Source: JAWKJY01 sp041393535 (lineage in GTDB: Bacteria; Actinomycetota; Thermoleophilia; Gaiellales; Gaiellaceae). From it: 64,000 nucleotides of DNA. Location of the stretch: NCBI GenBank assembly GCA_041393535.1, contig JAWKJY010000001.1:620001-684000 (forward strand), in the 5' to 3' direction. Shown one piece after another: positions 8,030-16,185 of this stretch; position 1 is the stretch's first letter; every line of letters starts with the position of its first letter. The position numbers and the translations under genes were made by a program. The notes beneath the pieces are model-generated. The model was not told the DNA's origin. It was given only the letters and a program-made list of their open reading frames with translations, and made no database searches.

Positions 8030-9056
8030 CCTCGAGCTCCTGCGTCGTCTCGCCCCGCCCGTGTCGGCGCCGGACGAGGACGCCCGCGAGCGCGCCCGCG
8101 CCGCCATCTCGCCATCGCCCGGCCGGCCCGGCCGCCCCGGGCGGCGCCGCGCCCTCCGGCTCGGCCTCGTCGGCGTCGCCGCGGCCGCGATCGCCGCCGG
8201 GGCGGTCGTCGTCGCCTCCGACCGGGACGACAGCGGCCAGGCGTGGGCGGCAGAGGTCGTTCGCGTCGCGGAGGCGGCGCCGCGCCTGCTCGTCGACGCG
8301 CCAGGCTGGCGGGTCGTCCGCGCCGACCAGTTCGCGGTCGGCGACGGCGAGATGACGTTCGCCCGCGGGGACGCGGTCCTGGAGCTGCGGTGGATCCCGC
8401 GCGCGGGCCTCGGCGACCGGGGCGCCAAGCTGGCCGAGGGCGCGGACGTCGACGTCCGCCTCCCCGTGCTCGGCCGCGAGGCACGCGTCCTCGGCTATCC
8501 GGACGACGACGAGTTCCGTGCGCTCTGGGTCGACGGCGACGCCTACGTCGAGCTTCGCGGAGCGGCGCCCGACCTCGATGCCTTCGCGGCCCTGCTCGAC
8601 CGCCTGCGACGGGTCGGCGTCGACGAGTGGTTGACGGCGATGCCCGTCAGCGTCGTCCGGCCGGCCGCGCGCGCCGAGGTGGTCGCGGAGATGCTGCGCG
8701 GCCTGCCGCTCCCGCCTGGCCTCGACGTCGACGCCCTGGGGCGGGGCGACGTCGTCCGTGACCGCTACCAGCTCGGCGCCGCGGTGGCCGGCCGCGTCGC
8801 GTGCGGCTGGCTCGACCGCTGGGCCGCGGGCAAGCGCGCCGGCGACGACGCGGCGATGCGCGAGGCGGCCGCCGCGATGGCGACCTCGCGAGCGTGGCCG
8901 ATCCTGCGGGAGATGCAGGCGCAGGGGGCCTACCCGGACGCCGTCTGGGAGCTCGCGGACGCGGTGAAGGGTGACGGCACGGTCGTCGGCGGGAAGGAGC
9001 TCCGGCTCGAGGACGCGTACCAGTCGGCGCTCGGCTGCGGCGTTCCGGCGCCCTGA
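8022..9056 (+). CDS. CU044_5270-like membrane protein, probable anti-sigma partner
   Basis: A 344-residue protein. A short cytoplasmic N-terminus (LELLRRLAPPVSAPDEDARERAR) matches the start of CU044_5270/anti-sigma-like proteins. One transmembrane helix (about residues 46-66) is followed by an extracytoplasmic domain of about 275 residues with no recognised enzyme motif. The GTG start at 8022 has a strong GAGGAGG site and overlaps the end of the sigma gene, the usual arrangement of sigma/anti-sigma pairs. No HExxxC zinc anti-sigma motif is visible, so the anti-sigma role rests on context and topology. Confidence 0.65.
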   Translation: MSDLELLRRLAPPVSAPDEDARERARAAISPSPGRPGRPGRRRALRLGLVGVAAAAIAAGAVVVASDRDDSGQAWAAEVVRVAEAAPRLLVDAPGWRVVRADQFAVGDGEMTFARGDAVLELRWIPRAGLGDRGAKLAEGADVDVRLPVLGREARVLGYPDDDEFRALWVDGDAYVELRGAAPDLDAFAALLDRLRRVGVDEWLTAMPVSVVRPAARAEVVAEMLRGLPLPPGLDVDALGRGDVVRDRYQLGAAVAGRVACGWLDRWAAGKRAGDDAAMREAAAAMATSRAWPILREMQAQGAYPDAVWELADAVKGDGTVVGGKELRLEDAYQSALGCGVPAP

Positions 9057-9083
9057 CGGGGCGGCTCGCCCGGGCGAGCCTGC

Positions 9084-9110
9084 GCGGGGAGGGCGAGCCG
9101 CCCTCCCCGC
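9084..9110 (+). terminator. Hairpin terminator after sigma/anti-sigma operon
   Basis: An 11-bp perfect stem (GCGGGGAGGGC and its complement) with a 5-base loop, followed by TTGTCCC. An 18-bp perfect palindrome at 9063-9080 lies just before it. Confidence 0.5.
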
Positions 9111-9135
9111 TTGTCCCGTCGGTGAAACGGGGGTA

Positions 9136-9149
9136 CGGTTCGGGAACCG
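9136..9149 (+). promoter_or_regulatory. Inverted repeat at lacI-type gene start
   Basis: CGGTTC-GG-GAACCG, a perfect 6-bp inverted repeat just before the GTG at 9152. It could be an autoregulatory site but does not resemble the TGGAA operator downstream. Confidence 0.3.
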
Positions 9150-9151
9150 GC

Positions 9152-10204
9152 GTGGAGACGAACGGCACCCACCACCCGCCCGCGCGGGCGCGGCGCCCCC
9201 GCTCGAGCATGCGGGAGGTCGCCGACCGAGCCGGCGTCGCGCTCTCGACCGTCTCACGCGTCCTCTCCGGCCACCCCGACGTGAGCGAGGGCATGCGGGA
9301 TCGCGTGCTCGCAGCGGTCGCCGAGCTGGGCTACCAGCCGAACTTCCTCGCGCGGAGCCTGCGCCGCCAGGAGACGCTGACCGTCGGCTTCGTCGTCGCG
9401 GACATCTCGAACCCGCTCTTCGCCGAGATCGCGAAGGCGGCCGAGACGGCGCTGCGCGACGCGGGCTACCTGATGCTGCTGACCAACTCGGAGAGCGACC
9501 CGGAGCTGGACGTCACGCACATCCGGCTCTTCGACCAGCGGCGCGTCGACGGCCTGATCATCTCGCTCGCGCGCGAGGGGCACGAGCCGACGCTCGGGCT
9601 GCTGCGGGAGCTCGAGCTGCCGCTCGTCGTCCTCGACCGCGAGGTCGGCCCCGAGGTCGGCGCGAGCCGCGTCCTCTCCGACCACCGCTCGGGCATGCGC
9701 GACGCGCTGCGCCACCTGGTCGAGCTCGGCCACCGCCGGATCGGCGTCGTGCTCGGCCAGCCCGTGCGCGCGACGGTCGAGCGGCGGGCCGCGCTCGCGG
9801 AGGCGGCGGACGAGCTCGGCCTCCCCCGGGACGCGTTCCGCGTCCTCGAGACGGGCGGCTACCACGCCGCCGCGACCCGCGCCGCGCTCGCGTCGCTGCT
9901 CGACGCGCCGTCGCCGCCGACCGCGATCGTCGTCGGCGCGAACCCCGTCGTCGCGAGCGCGCTCGTCGAGCTCGCCGACCGGGGCCTCGTCCTCGGGCGC
10001 GACCTCTCGCTCGTGACCTGCGACGAGGTCGACGTGAACGTCGTCCACCGGCCGCCCGTCGCGGTCGTCCGGCGGGACACCGCCGAGATCGGGCGCGTCG
10101 CCGCCTCGCTCCTGCTCGAGCGCCTCCGCGGCGAGCCGCCGCGCGACGTCGTCCTGCCGACGACGTTCCTGCCCCGCGCGAGCTGCGGCCCGCCCGCGGC
10201 GTAG
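9152..10204 (+). CDS. LacI-family transcriptional regulator
   Basis: A 350-residue LacI/GalR repressor. The DNA-binding head is MREVADRAGVALSTVSRVLS with the hinge helix region DVSEGMRDRVLAAVAELGYQPN. A periplasmic-binding-protein-like effector domain starts at TVGFVVADISNPLFAEIAKA. The C-terminal lobe contains LVTCDEVDVNVVHRPPVAVV. The start is uncertain (GTG 9152 or in-frame GTG 9122); 9152 gives the more usual short arm before the head. It converges on the SDR/ADH/isomerase operon. A TGGAATCGTTTCCA site of LacI type lies in front of that operon, so it is its likely local regulator, with a sugar or polyol effector. Confidence 0.88.
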   Translation: METNGTHHPPARARRPRSSMREVADRAGVALSTVSRVLSGHPDVSEGMRDRVLAAVAELGYQPNFLARSLRRQETLTVGFVVADISNPLFAEIAKAAETALRDAGYLMLLTNSESDPELDVTHIRLFDQRRVDGLIISLAREGHEPTLGLLRELELPLVVLDREVGPEVGASRVLSDHRSGMRDALRHLVELGHRRIGVVLGQPVRATVERRAALAEAADELGLPRDAFRVLETGGYHAAATRAALASLLDAPSPPTAIVVGANPVVASALVELADRGLVLGRDLSLVTCDEVDVNVVHRPPVAVVRRDTAEIGRVAASLLLERLRGEPPRDVVLPTTFLPRASCGPPAA

Positions 10205-10228
10205 GCGCAGCGAGCCTGCAGGCCCGGC

Positions 10229-10996
10229 TCAGTGCATCAGCATGCCGCCGGTCACGTCGACCGTCGCGCCCGTGATGTAGCCCGCGTGCTGCGAGGCGAG
10301 GAAGACGGCCGTCCCGGCGACCTCGGCCGGCGTCGCCACACGGCCGAGCGGGATCCTCGCCACGAAGGCGTCGAGCTGCGCCTCGTCGAGGTCGTCGCGG
10401 AGCATCGCCGTGTCGACCGCGCCCGGCGCGATCGCGTTGACCGTGATCCCCTCCGCCGCGTACGTCCGGGCGAGGCCCCGCGTGAGCGAGACGACGCCCC
10501 CCTTGGTCGCGGCGTAGACGACCGAGCCGCCGAAGCCGCCGGTCTGCCAGCTCTGCGAGGTGAAGAGGACGATCCGGCCGCCGGCGCCGCCTGCTCGCAT
10601 GACGTCCGCCGCGGCGCGGGCGAGGAAGAACGTCGCCCGGAGGTTCACGTCGTGCTGCGCGTCCCAGTCCTCCTCGGTCACCTCGGAGATGTCGTGCCGG
10701 CGCCGGATCACCGCCGCCGTGTGGACGAGCACGTCGAGCCGGCCGAACGTCGCGTGGACGCGCGCGAGCAGCTCGCGCTGGGCCGCGAGGTCGGCGAGGT
10801 CGCAGCGGTGGGCGCGATGCGGTCCCGGGCCGGGGAGCCCCGCCACGACCTCGTCGAGGCCGTCGCGTGCGTCGACGCACGCGACGGCGGCCCCCGCCGT
10901 GGCGAGGGCCGAGGCGACCTCGCGACCGATGCCGCCGAGGCCGCCGGTCACGATCGCGACGCGCCCGTCGAGGCCGGCGCCGAGGTCCCAGCTCAC
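10229..10996 (-). CDS. SDR family oxidoreductase
   Basis: A 255-residue classical short-chain dehydrogenase. It has the Rossmann motif TGGLGGIG near residue 17, an acidic residue after the second strand (CVDARDG) that suggests NAD(H) preference, and HTAAVI in place of NNAG. The active-site Ser and YAATK are in FTSQSWQTGGFGGSVVYAATK, and the C-terminal TGATVDVTGGMLM is typical. The GTG start at 10996 is the first codon giving a normal N-terminus. It is the last gene of the LacI-linked operon but is separated from the preceding dehydrogenase by 116 bases containing a 34-bp perfect palindrome, so its expression may be reduced or separate. Probably oxidises a sugar or polyol. Confidence 0.82.
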   Translation of the reverse strand: MSWDLGAGLDGRVAIVTGGLGGIGREVASALATAGAAVACVDARDGLDEVVAGLPGPGPHRAHRCDLADLAAQRELLARVHATFGRLDVLVHTAAVIRRRHDISEVTEEDWDAQHDVNLRATFFLARAAADVMRAGGAGGRIVLFTSQSWQTGGFGGSVVYAATKGGVVSLTRGLARTYAAEGITVNAIAPGAVDTAMLRDDLDEAQLDAFVARIPLGRVATPAEVAGTAVFLASQHAGYITGATVDVTGGMLMH

Positions 10997-11043
10997 GCCC
11001 GGTTCCCGGTCGGGCCGCGGCCGTGCGGCGCGTCGCCGCCCTC

Positions 11044-11077
11044 GGGGCGGGTGGACGGCGCGCCGTCCACCCGCCCC
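11044..11077 (-). terminator. 34-bp perfect palindrome inside LacI-linked operon
   Basis: A 17-base arm (GGGGCGGGTGGACGGCG) at 11044-11060 is immediately followed by its exact complement at 11061-11077. It lies between the ADH stop and the SDR start. It may act as an intra-operon attenuator or processing site; no T-tract is present. Confidence 0.45.
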
Positions 11078-11112
11078 CGCCGGGCGCAGCCTCCGCGCGG
11101 GATCGGCCCCAC

Positions 11113-12159
11113 CTAGGCGCCGGGGCGGATCATCGCCTTGATCACGCCGTCCTCGCGCCCGACCACGCGCTCGATCGTCTGCGCGATGTCGCCGAGCGGC
11201 GCCGCGTGCGTGATCAGCCGGTCGGTCGACACGATCCCCTGCTCCATCACGCGGATCGTGCGCGGCCACTCCAGCGGGTACCAGAGCGAGAAGCGGATCG
11301 TCTTGTCCTGGATCAGGCTCGTCAGCATCGGCACGGAGACCGCCGCGTCCGGCGAGGTCACGCCCATGTAGACGACCGTCGAGCCGGGGCCGGAGATCGC
11401 GAGCGCCTCCTGGTTCGCGGCCATCGAGCCCGTCGCGACGAGGACGCGGTCGGCGAGCCTGCCGCGGTTCGCCTCCTGGATCGCCTCGCCGAGGTCGGCG
11501 CCCGAGGACGCGTCGAAGACGACGTCCGCCCCGAGCTCCTTCGCCAGCTCGAGCCGGTACGGCCGCGTGCCGACGACCATCACGCGCGCGCCCAGGTGCT
11601 TCAGCAGCTGGACGGCCGAGAGGCCGACCGGGCCGGGGCCGTAGACGACGACGAAGTCGCCCATCCCGACGTCGGCCTTGTGCACCGCGTGCAGCGACGC
11701 CGCCAGCATCTCGACGAAGGCGCCCTGCTCGTCCGAGAGCGAGTCGGGCAGGCGGTAGGCGTGCTCCGCCTTCGTCTTGACGAGCTCGGCGAAGCCGCCG
11801 TTGGTCGTCACGCCCAGCACGGACAGGTTCGACGAGAACTGCGGCCGGCCCGAGCGGGTCTCGTCGCAGGTCGCGTCGCTCTGGATCGGGTTGACCGCGA
11901 CGCGCTGACCCTCGGCGAAGCCGCTCCGCGCGGCGGACCTGCCCACCTCGACGATCGTGCCGGCGAACTCGTGGCCGAGGATCAGCGGGCCCTTGCCGGT
12001 CGCCGTCCCGACCGGGCTGCGCCCGTAGTAGTACTCGACGTCCGAGCCGCACACGCCGCACGCGGCGACGCGGACGAGCACCTCGTCGTCGGCGATCTCG
12101 GGCTCCGGGACGTCCTCGATCCGGATGTCCTCCGCGTCGTAGAAGACCGCTGCCTTCAT
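11113..12159 (-). CDS. Zinc-type alcohol/polyol dehydrogenase (MDR family)
   Basis: A 348-residue medium-chain dehydrogenase related to sorbitol and threonine dehydrogenases. It has catalytic zinc residues in ACGVCGSD and GHEFAG and the nucleotide-binding GPGPVGLSAVQ with a following beta-strand (VMVVGTRPYR) lacking the usual acidic residue, so NADP(H) is possible. The four-cysteine structural zinc lobe is missing: the loop (about 88-118) has only one Cys. The ATG at 12159 follows an AGGAGGGGG site overlapping the stop region of the isomerase 12 bases upstream. It probably oxidises the sugar product made or bound by the other operon members. Confidence 0.82.
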   Translation of the reverse strand: MKAAVFYDAEDIRIEDVPEPEIADDEVLVRVAACGVCGSDVEYYYGRSPVGTATGKGPLILGHEFAGTIVEVGRSAARSGFAEGQRVAVNPIQSDATCDETRSGRPQFSSNLSVLGVTTNGGFAELVKTKAEHAYRLPDSLSDEQGAFVEMLAASLHAVHKADVGMGDFVVVYGPGPVGLSAVQLLKHLGARVMVVGTRPYRLELAKELGADVVFDASSGADLGEAIQEANRGRLADRVLVATGSMAANQEALAISGPGSTVVYMGVTSPDAAVSVPMLTSLIQDKTIRFSLWYPLEWPRTIRVMEQGIVSTDRLITHAAPLGDIAQTIERVVGREDGVIKAMIRPGA

Positions 12160-12171
12160 CGTCGCCCCCTC

Positions 12172-13097
12172 CTAGCGGTTCCGCACGTGGCGGTCGAGCA
12201 GGTCGTCCAGCGTGAACCGGTCGGTCCACGTGTCGGCCCACGACTCGGCGGTCATCGGGATCGCGTCGACCGACCACCACTCGCCGTCGTAGGAGTCGGC
12301 GAGCGCGACGACCAGGGCGTCGATGTCGAGTACGCCCTTGCCGATGCCGAGGTGCGTGCCGAACGCGTTGTGCCACGTGTTCGAGTCGGTGTCGCAGAGG
12401 TGGACGTGGCCGATCTTGCCCTTCAGCTGCTTCGCGAACTCGATCTGGCCGCCCTCGACCCGCTCGACGGGCTGGAGCTGGTTGTGCCCGAGGACGCACA
12501 CGGCCTCGACGTGCCCGACGTCGTAGAGCAGCTTGAACCGCTCGTGGCCGACGTCGTCGAGCAGCTGGAGCGCCTCCGACGGGCGCACGAACGGCTGCCC
12601 GGTCTCGAGCTCCCAGAGCATCGTCACGCCGACCTCGGCGCCGCGCTCGGCGTGCTTCCTGAACATGTTCACGACGCGGTCGTACGTGCGGGCGACGTCG
12701 ACGTCGCGCGCGAGGGGGCCGAAGTCGCCCGGGTCGACGCGCATCGCCGGGATGCCGCAGTCGACGACGAGCTCGAGGTGGGCGTCGAAGAACCGCTCGT
12801 ACTCGGCGACGACGTCGTCGCCGCCGGTGGCCCAGGGGAGCCGGCCGAAGTCGCCGTACGGACCGGGCGCGTAGCCCACGATCTCCAGACCGTGCGAGCC
12901 GATCCAGTCGACGAGCTTGCGCCGGCTCTCGCGATCCGGATAGCGCTCCACGGTCGCGTGGTCGAAGAACCCGCCGAGCTCGATCCCGTCGTACTCGAAC
13001 GCGGAGAGACCTTCACGACCTGCTCCAGCGTCGCCGGCCTCTCGAAGCCGAAGCCGAGGCACCAGCTGCCCCGGCAGATCTTCGCGCTACGCGCCAC
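12172..13097 (-). CDS. Sugar phosphate isomerase/epimerase (xylose isomerase-like TIM barrel), frameshifted
   Basis: About 308 residues when the frame is repaired. It begins GTG 13097 (MARSAKICRGSWCLGFGFER) after an AAAGGAGCGAGGG ribosome site. The frame is lost near 13004-13010: VVKV should continue as SAFEYDGIELGGFF, but TCTC in place of TC (or one missing base) shifts it. The rest is intact and shows the AP-endonuclease-2/xylose isomerase barrel pattern, with metal ligands likely in LWELETG, YDVGH, GHVHLCD and DAIP. First gene of the LacI-linked operon. The indel lies in a dinucleotide repeat and the coding beyond it is undegraded, so sequencing error is likely. Confidence 0.75.
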
Positions 13098-13113
13098 CCC
13101 TCGCTCCTTTCGC

Positions 13114-13131
13114 CCACGTGCAGGCACGTGG
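13114..13131 (+). promoter_or_regulatory. Perfect 18-bp palindrome upstream of sugar operon
   Basis: CCACGTGC-AG-GCACGTGG, 17 bases upstream of the GTG at 13097. It overlaps the LacI-type operator by 3 bases. Confidence 0.45.
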
Positions 13132-13142
13132 AATCGTTTCCA
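13129..13142 (+). promoter_or_regulatory. LacI-family operator
   Basis: TGGAATCGTTTCCA, an even palindrome with central CG (12 of 14 positions symmetric), the classic LacI/GalR operator form. It lies 31 bases upstream of the operon start at 13097. The cognate regulator is probably the gene at 9152-10204. Confidence 0.7.
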
Positions 13143-13264
13143 GCCGGCGGGATCTTCGCACAGGCCCGCGGGCGATGCAACGGCCTTCGACGGGGCCGAC
13201 GGCCCCCAGGATCCCCTTCCGGGGAGCACGCAGCCCGGTCGGGCGGTGGTAGGGTCGCAGCGTC

Positions 13265-13372
13265 GTGCCAGCCCGCCCTGACCGGAGCGCCTCCCGCCTC
13301 GCCGTCGGCGCGGCGCTGCTGCTCGCGCTCGCCTCGCTCGCGCTGCTGCTGGCCACCGGCGCCGGCGCGTAG
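13265..13372 (+). CDS. Small single-helix membrane protein (35 aa), tentative
   Basis: GTG 13265 to TAG 13370-13372 encodes 35 residues: a basic start (VPARPDRSASR) then a 20-residue Ala/Leu helix. A TAGGGT -10 lies 9 bases upstream, matching the leaderless pattern of this window. No family is recognised. Short GC-rich frames arise easily by chance, so support is only the promoter spacing and the clean transmembrane pattern. Confidence 0.3.
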   Translation: MPARPDRSASRLAVGAALLLALASLALLLATGAGA

Positions 13373-13444
13373 CCGCGGCGCGACGCGCCCGGGCGCGTCC
13401 GACGGGCCCTCGTGGAGCCCGGCCAGACGCCGCCGACCGTTCCC

Positions 13445-13640
13445 GGAAAGCCCTCTGCCCGCTTGCGCGGGCTGGGGGCTTCCCTGGGAGGAGAGGAGGA
13501 GCCGGGTGCGACCTCTGCCACGAGCCTCGACCCTTCACACACCCGGCTCGCATGCCGAAGGATGCTCGCGCGCCGTCCCGGCGGCATCCCCGAAATACCC
13601 GGCTTCGGAACCCGGGGAAAGTACGGATCACGGCCGGGGG
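13445..13640. ncRNA. Candidate structured RNA or regulatory region
   Basis: The 359-base gap before the hydantoinase gene holds three strong stems. (1) 13445-13483 has a GCCCGC-TTGC-GCGGGC core inside a GGAAAGCCC/GGGCTTCC stem. (2) GAGCCGGGTG at 13499-13508 pairs perfectly with 13540-13549 around a 31-base loop. (3) GGATGC at 13560-13565 pairs with 13584-13589 and encloses CGCCG-TCC-CGGCG. A purine run GGGGAAAG follows at 13614-13621. I could not match it to a known riboswitch; strand is not determined. A likely hydantoinase -10 lies downstream of it, so it may be an independent RNA rather than a leader. Confidence 0.35.
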
Positions 13641-13731
13641 AGCGTCCCGCGGCACGCGCCCGGCGCGACCTGCGATGATCCCGGCCCGGCCGCCGGGCGG
13701 CCGACGACGACCCGGGAAGGAGGCGTGACGC

Positions 13732-15180
13732 ATGGTCGACCTGCTCGTTCGCGGCGGCACGGTCGTGTCCGCGACCGGTGCCGAGAAGCTGGACGTCGCC
13801 GTGGAGGGCGGTCGGATCAGCGCCGTCGGCGCCCCGGGAACGCTGGGCACGGAGGCGAGGAAGGTGATCGACGCGACCGGGAAGATGGTGCTCCCGGGCG
13901 GCGTCGACCCCCACACCCACTACGGCGTGGAGTTCGAGGGCCTGCTCTCCGCCGAGCCGCAGGAGTACACGTGGGCTGCAGCCTGGGGCGGGACGACGAC
14001 GATCATCGACTTCGCGCTCCACTCCGGCACCCAGACGCTGCACGACGCGATCCAGGCGAAGAAGGACGAGGCCGCCGGCCGCATGGCGGTCGACTACTCG
14101 CTCCACGCGATGCTCGTCGACAACACGAGCTTCGAGGCGATGGAGGAGATCGGCGACGTCATCCGCGGCGGCATCGCGACGGTGAAGACGCTCACCACGT
14201 ACGCCTGGATGTCCGACGACGGCCACCGGTACGGCGTGATGAGCGAGGTCGCCGAGCACGGCGGCATGTCGATCGTCCACGCCGAGGACGACGCGATCGC
14301 GAACTGGCTGACGAAGAAGTACCTGCGCGAGGGCAAGACCCACGGCGCGTACGTCTCGGAGACGCGCGGCGCGCTCGTCGAGGAGGCCGCGATCCGCCGC
14401 TGCCTGCTGCTCGCCGAGCGCACCGGCTCGCCGCTGCACGTCTTCCACATGTGCGCGGGCACGGGGATCCAGGCGCTGCGCGAGTACCGCCAGCGCGGCG
14501 TGCCGGTGTACGGGGAGACGCTGCCCATCTACCTCACCTGGACGCAGGACATCCTGTGGCAGGACGACCGCCGCGGCCTGCTCTGGAACAACATCCCCTC
14601 GCTCAAGACCCAGGAGGACCAGGACGCCTGCTGGGCCGGGATCGTCGACGACGCCGTCTCGACGGTCAGCTCCGACCACTTCGCGATCAAGGCGGACGTC
14701 CGGTACGAGAAGATGGGCTCGACGGTCGACCAGAGCCAGGGCGGCCAGTCCGCGGTCGAGATGCGCCTGCCCGTGCTCTGGTCGTACGGCGTCGCGACCG
14801 GCCGGATCAGCCCGAGCCGCTTCGTCGAGCTGACCTCGACGAACCCCGCGAAGGTGATGGGGCTGTTCCCGAGGAAGGGGCAGATCGCGGTCGGCTCGGA
14901 CGCCGACATCGCGATCCTCGACCCGGAGAAGCGGTGGCACCCGCACCCCGAGGACTGCCACATGATCGTCGACTACAACAACTGGGAGGACGTCGAGCTC
15001 ACGGGCAAGGTCGTGACGACGATCCTCCGCGGCACCGTCCTGATCGAGGACGGGAACTGGGTCGCGCCCTCGAAGACGCTGGGCGAGTTCCAGACGCGGA
15101 AGATCCTCCCGGAGATCCGCAACGCCCCGCGCGACCCGAGCGCGACCTTCGCCTCGGCGGGCGCGAGCGTCACGGGCTGA
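13732..15180 (+). CDS. hydA: D-hydantoinase / dihydropyrimidinase
   Basis: A 482-residue amidohydrolase of the cyclic amidohydrolase group that opens dihydropyrimidine or 5-substituted hydantoin rings. Binuclear metal-site residues are visible: His61 and His63 in GGVDPHTHYG, the lysine normally carboxylated in TVKTLTTY, His in IVHAEDD, His in HVFHMCAG and Asp in SSDHFAI. The C-terminal DADIAILDP and TGKVVTTILRG are family landmarks. The ATG at 13732 has an AAGGAGG site. Downstream, convergent, is a class IV aminotransferase. With the hyu and pxp genes nearby it fits a cyclic-amide catabolic region. The exact substrate (hydantoin versus dihydrouracil) cannot be settled. Confidence 0.88.
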   Translation: MVDLLVRGGTVVSATGAEKLDVAVEGGRISAVGAPGTLGTEARKVIDATGKMVLPGGVDPHTHYGVEFEGLLSAEPQEYTWAAAWGGTTTIIDFALHSGTQTLHDAIQAKKDEAAGRMAVDYSLHAMLVDNTSFEAMEEIGDVIRGGIATVKTLTTYAWMSDDGHRYGVMSEVAEHGGMSIVHAEDDAIANWLTKKYLREGKTHGAYVSETRGALVEEAAIRRCLLLAERTGSPLHVFHMCAGTGIQALREYRQRGVPVYGETLPIYLTWTQDILWQDDRRGLLWNNIPSLKTQEDQDACWAGIVDDAVSTVSSDHFAIKADVRYEKMGSTVDQSQGGQSAVEMRLPVLWSYGVATGRISPSRFVELTSTNPAKVMGLFPRKGQIAVGSDADIAILDPEKRWHPHPEDCHMIVDYNNWEDVELTGKVVTTILRGTVLIEDGNWVAPSKTLGEFQTRKILPEIRNAPRDPSATFASAGASVTG

Positions 15181-15188
15181 CCCGGGCC

Positions 15189-15224
15189 GGCCGTCCGCCG
15201 CGCGACGTCGCGCGGCGGACGGCC
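15189..15224. terminator. Bidirectional terminator (36-bp perfect palindrome)
   Basis: An 18-base arm (GGCCGTCCGCCGCGCGAC) is immediately followed by its exact complement. It fills the 51-base gap between two convergent genes. Confidence 0.65.
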
Positions 15225-15231
15225 GCGCTCC

Positions 15232-16125
15232 CTACGCGAGCAGGTCGGCGACGCGCGTGCCGTGCCAGCCGCGCTCGCGCCGGTCCCAGTACTCCTGCTG
15301 CAGCCGCCGCGTGATCGGGCCGGCGGCGCCGTCCGCGACGGGCTTCCCGGTCAGGGCGACGATCGGCATCACCCCGCCCGCCGTCGTCGAGGCGAACACC
15401 TCGTCCGCGGCCGCGAGCTCCTCGGGCATGACCCGGCGCAGCTCGAACGGGATGCCGAGGTCGGCGCACAGCTCCTCGACCGCGTCGCGGGTGACGCCCT
15501 CGAGCACGTTCTCGTCCGGGGTCGCGACGACGCCGTCCTTGACGACGAGGACGTTCCAGCCGAAGCCCTCGGTCACCTCGCCGTGCTGGCCGAGCAGCAG
15601 GCCGTCGTCGCAGCCGTGGTCGTAGGCCTCCAGGCGGCCCTGGACGAGGTCGGCGCGATTGTAGTTCTTGTAGCGCGCGTCGACCGAGGCCGACGGCGTG
15701 CGGGTGACGGAGCGGGCGACGTGGACGTCGACGCCGTTGCGGCACTTCTCCTCGCCCCAGATCCAGATGTACGGCAGCGCGTAGCCCATGAACTCCTGCT
15801 CGGCGAGGCGCAGGTCGCGCGAGAACTTCGGCACGACACCGCGCTTGCACTCGACCTTCACGTAGGCGTCCTCGAGCCCGGCCCGGTGGACGCACTCGGC
15901 GAGGATCCGCCGCATCGCGTCGCGGTCGTACGGGTTCTGCAGCCGGAAGCCCGCGCACGAGCGCTCGAAGCGCTCGAGGTGCTCGTCGAGCTTGAAGAAC
16001 CAGCCCTTCCACACGGACGTGACGTCGTAGACGACGTCCGAGTAGATGTAGGCGGCGTCGAAGATCGACATCCGCGCATCCTCCGGCGCCTGGTACGCGC
16101 CGTCCAGGAACACGACACCGGCCAT
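15232..16125 (-). CDS. Class IV aminotransferase (BCAT / D-amino acid aminotransferase-like)
   Basis: A 297-residue PLP enzyme of fold type IV. The lysine that binds PLP is in ARYKNYNRADLV. The cofactor-phosphate region EGFGWNVLVVKDGVV and TTAGGVMPIVAL follow in order, typical of branched-chain and D-amino acid aminotransferases. The ATG at 16125 is chosen for its GGGAGGAGG site and because residues before it are low-complexity. It faces the hydantoinase, whose products are N-carbamoyl amino acids, so a role in further amino acid conversion is possible but unproven. 4-amino-4-deoxychorismate lyase is a less likely alternative. Confidence 0.82.
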   Translation of the reverse strand: MAGVVFLDGAYQAPEDARMSIFDAAYIYSDVVYDVTSVWKGWFFKLDEHLERFERSCAGFRLQNPYDRDAMRRILAECVHRAGLEDAYVKVECKRGVVPKFSRDLRLAEQEFMGYALPYIWIWGEEKCRNGVDVHVARSVTRTPSASVDARYKNYNRADLVQGRLEAYDHGCDDGLLLGQHGEVTEGFGWNVLVVKDGVVATPDENVLEGVTRDAVEELCADLGIPFELRRVMPEELAAADEVFASTTAGGVMPIVALTGKPVADGAAGPITRRLQQEYWDRRERGWHGTRVADLLA

Positions 16126-16185
16126 CACGTCCTCCTCCCGCGGGTGTGCCCGCACGGTATCGCCGGGACGGCGAGAATGGGCGGC

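Noticed and set aside
13499..13560. Match to glycine, cobalamin or c-di-AMP riboswitch (GAGGAGAG, GCCGAAGG)
   Set aside because: Only short fragments agree; the remaining consensus elements and their order are missing.
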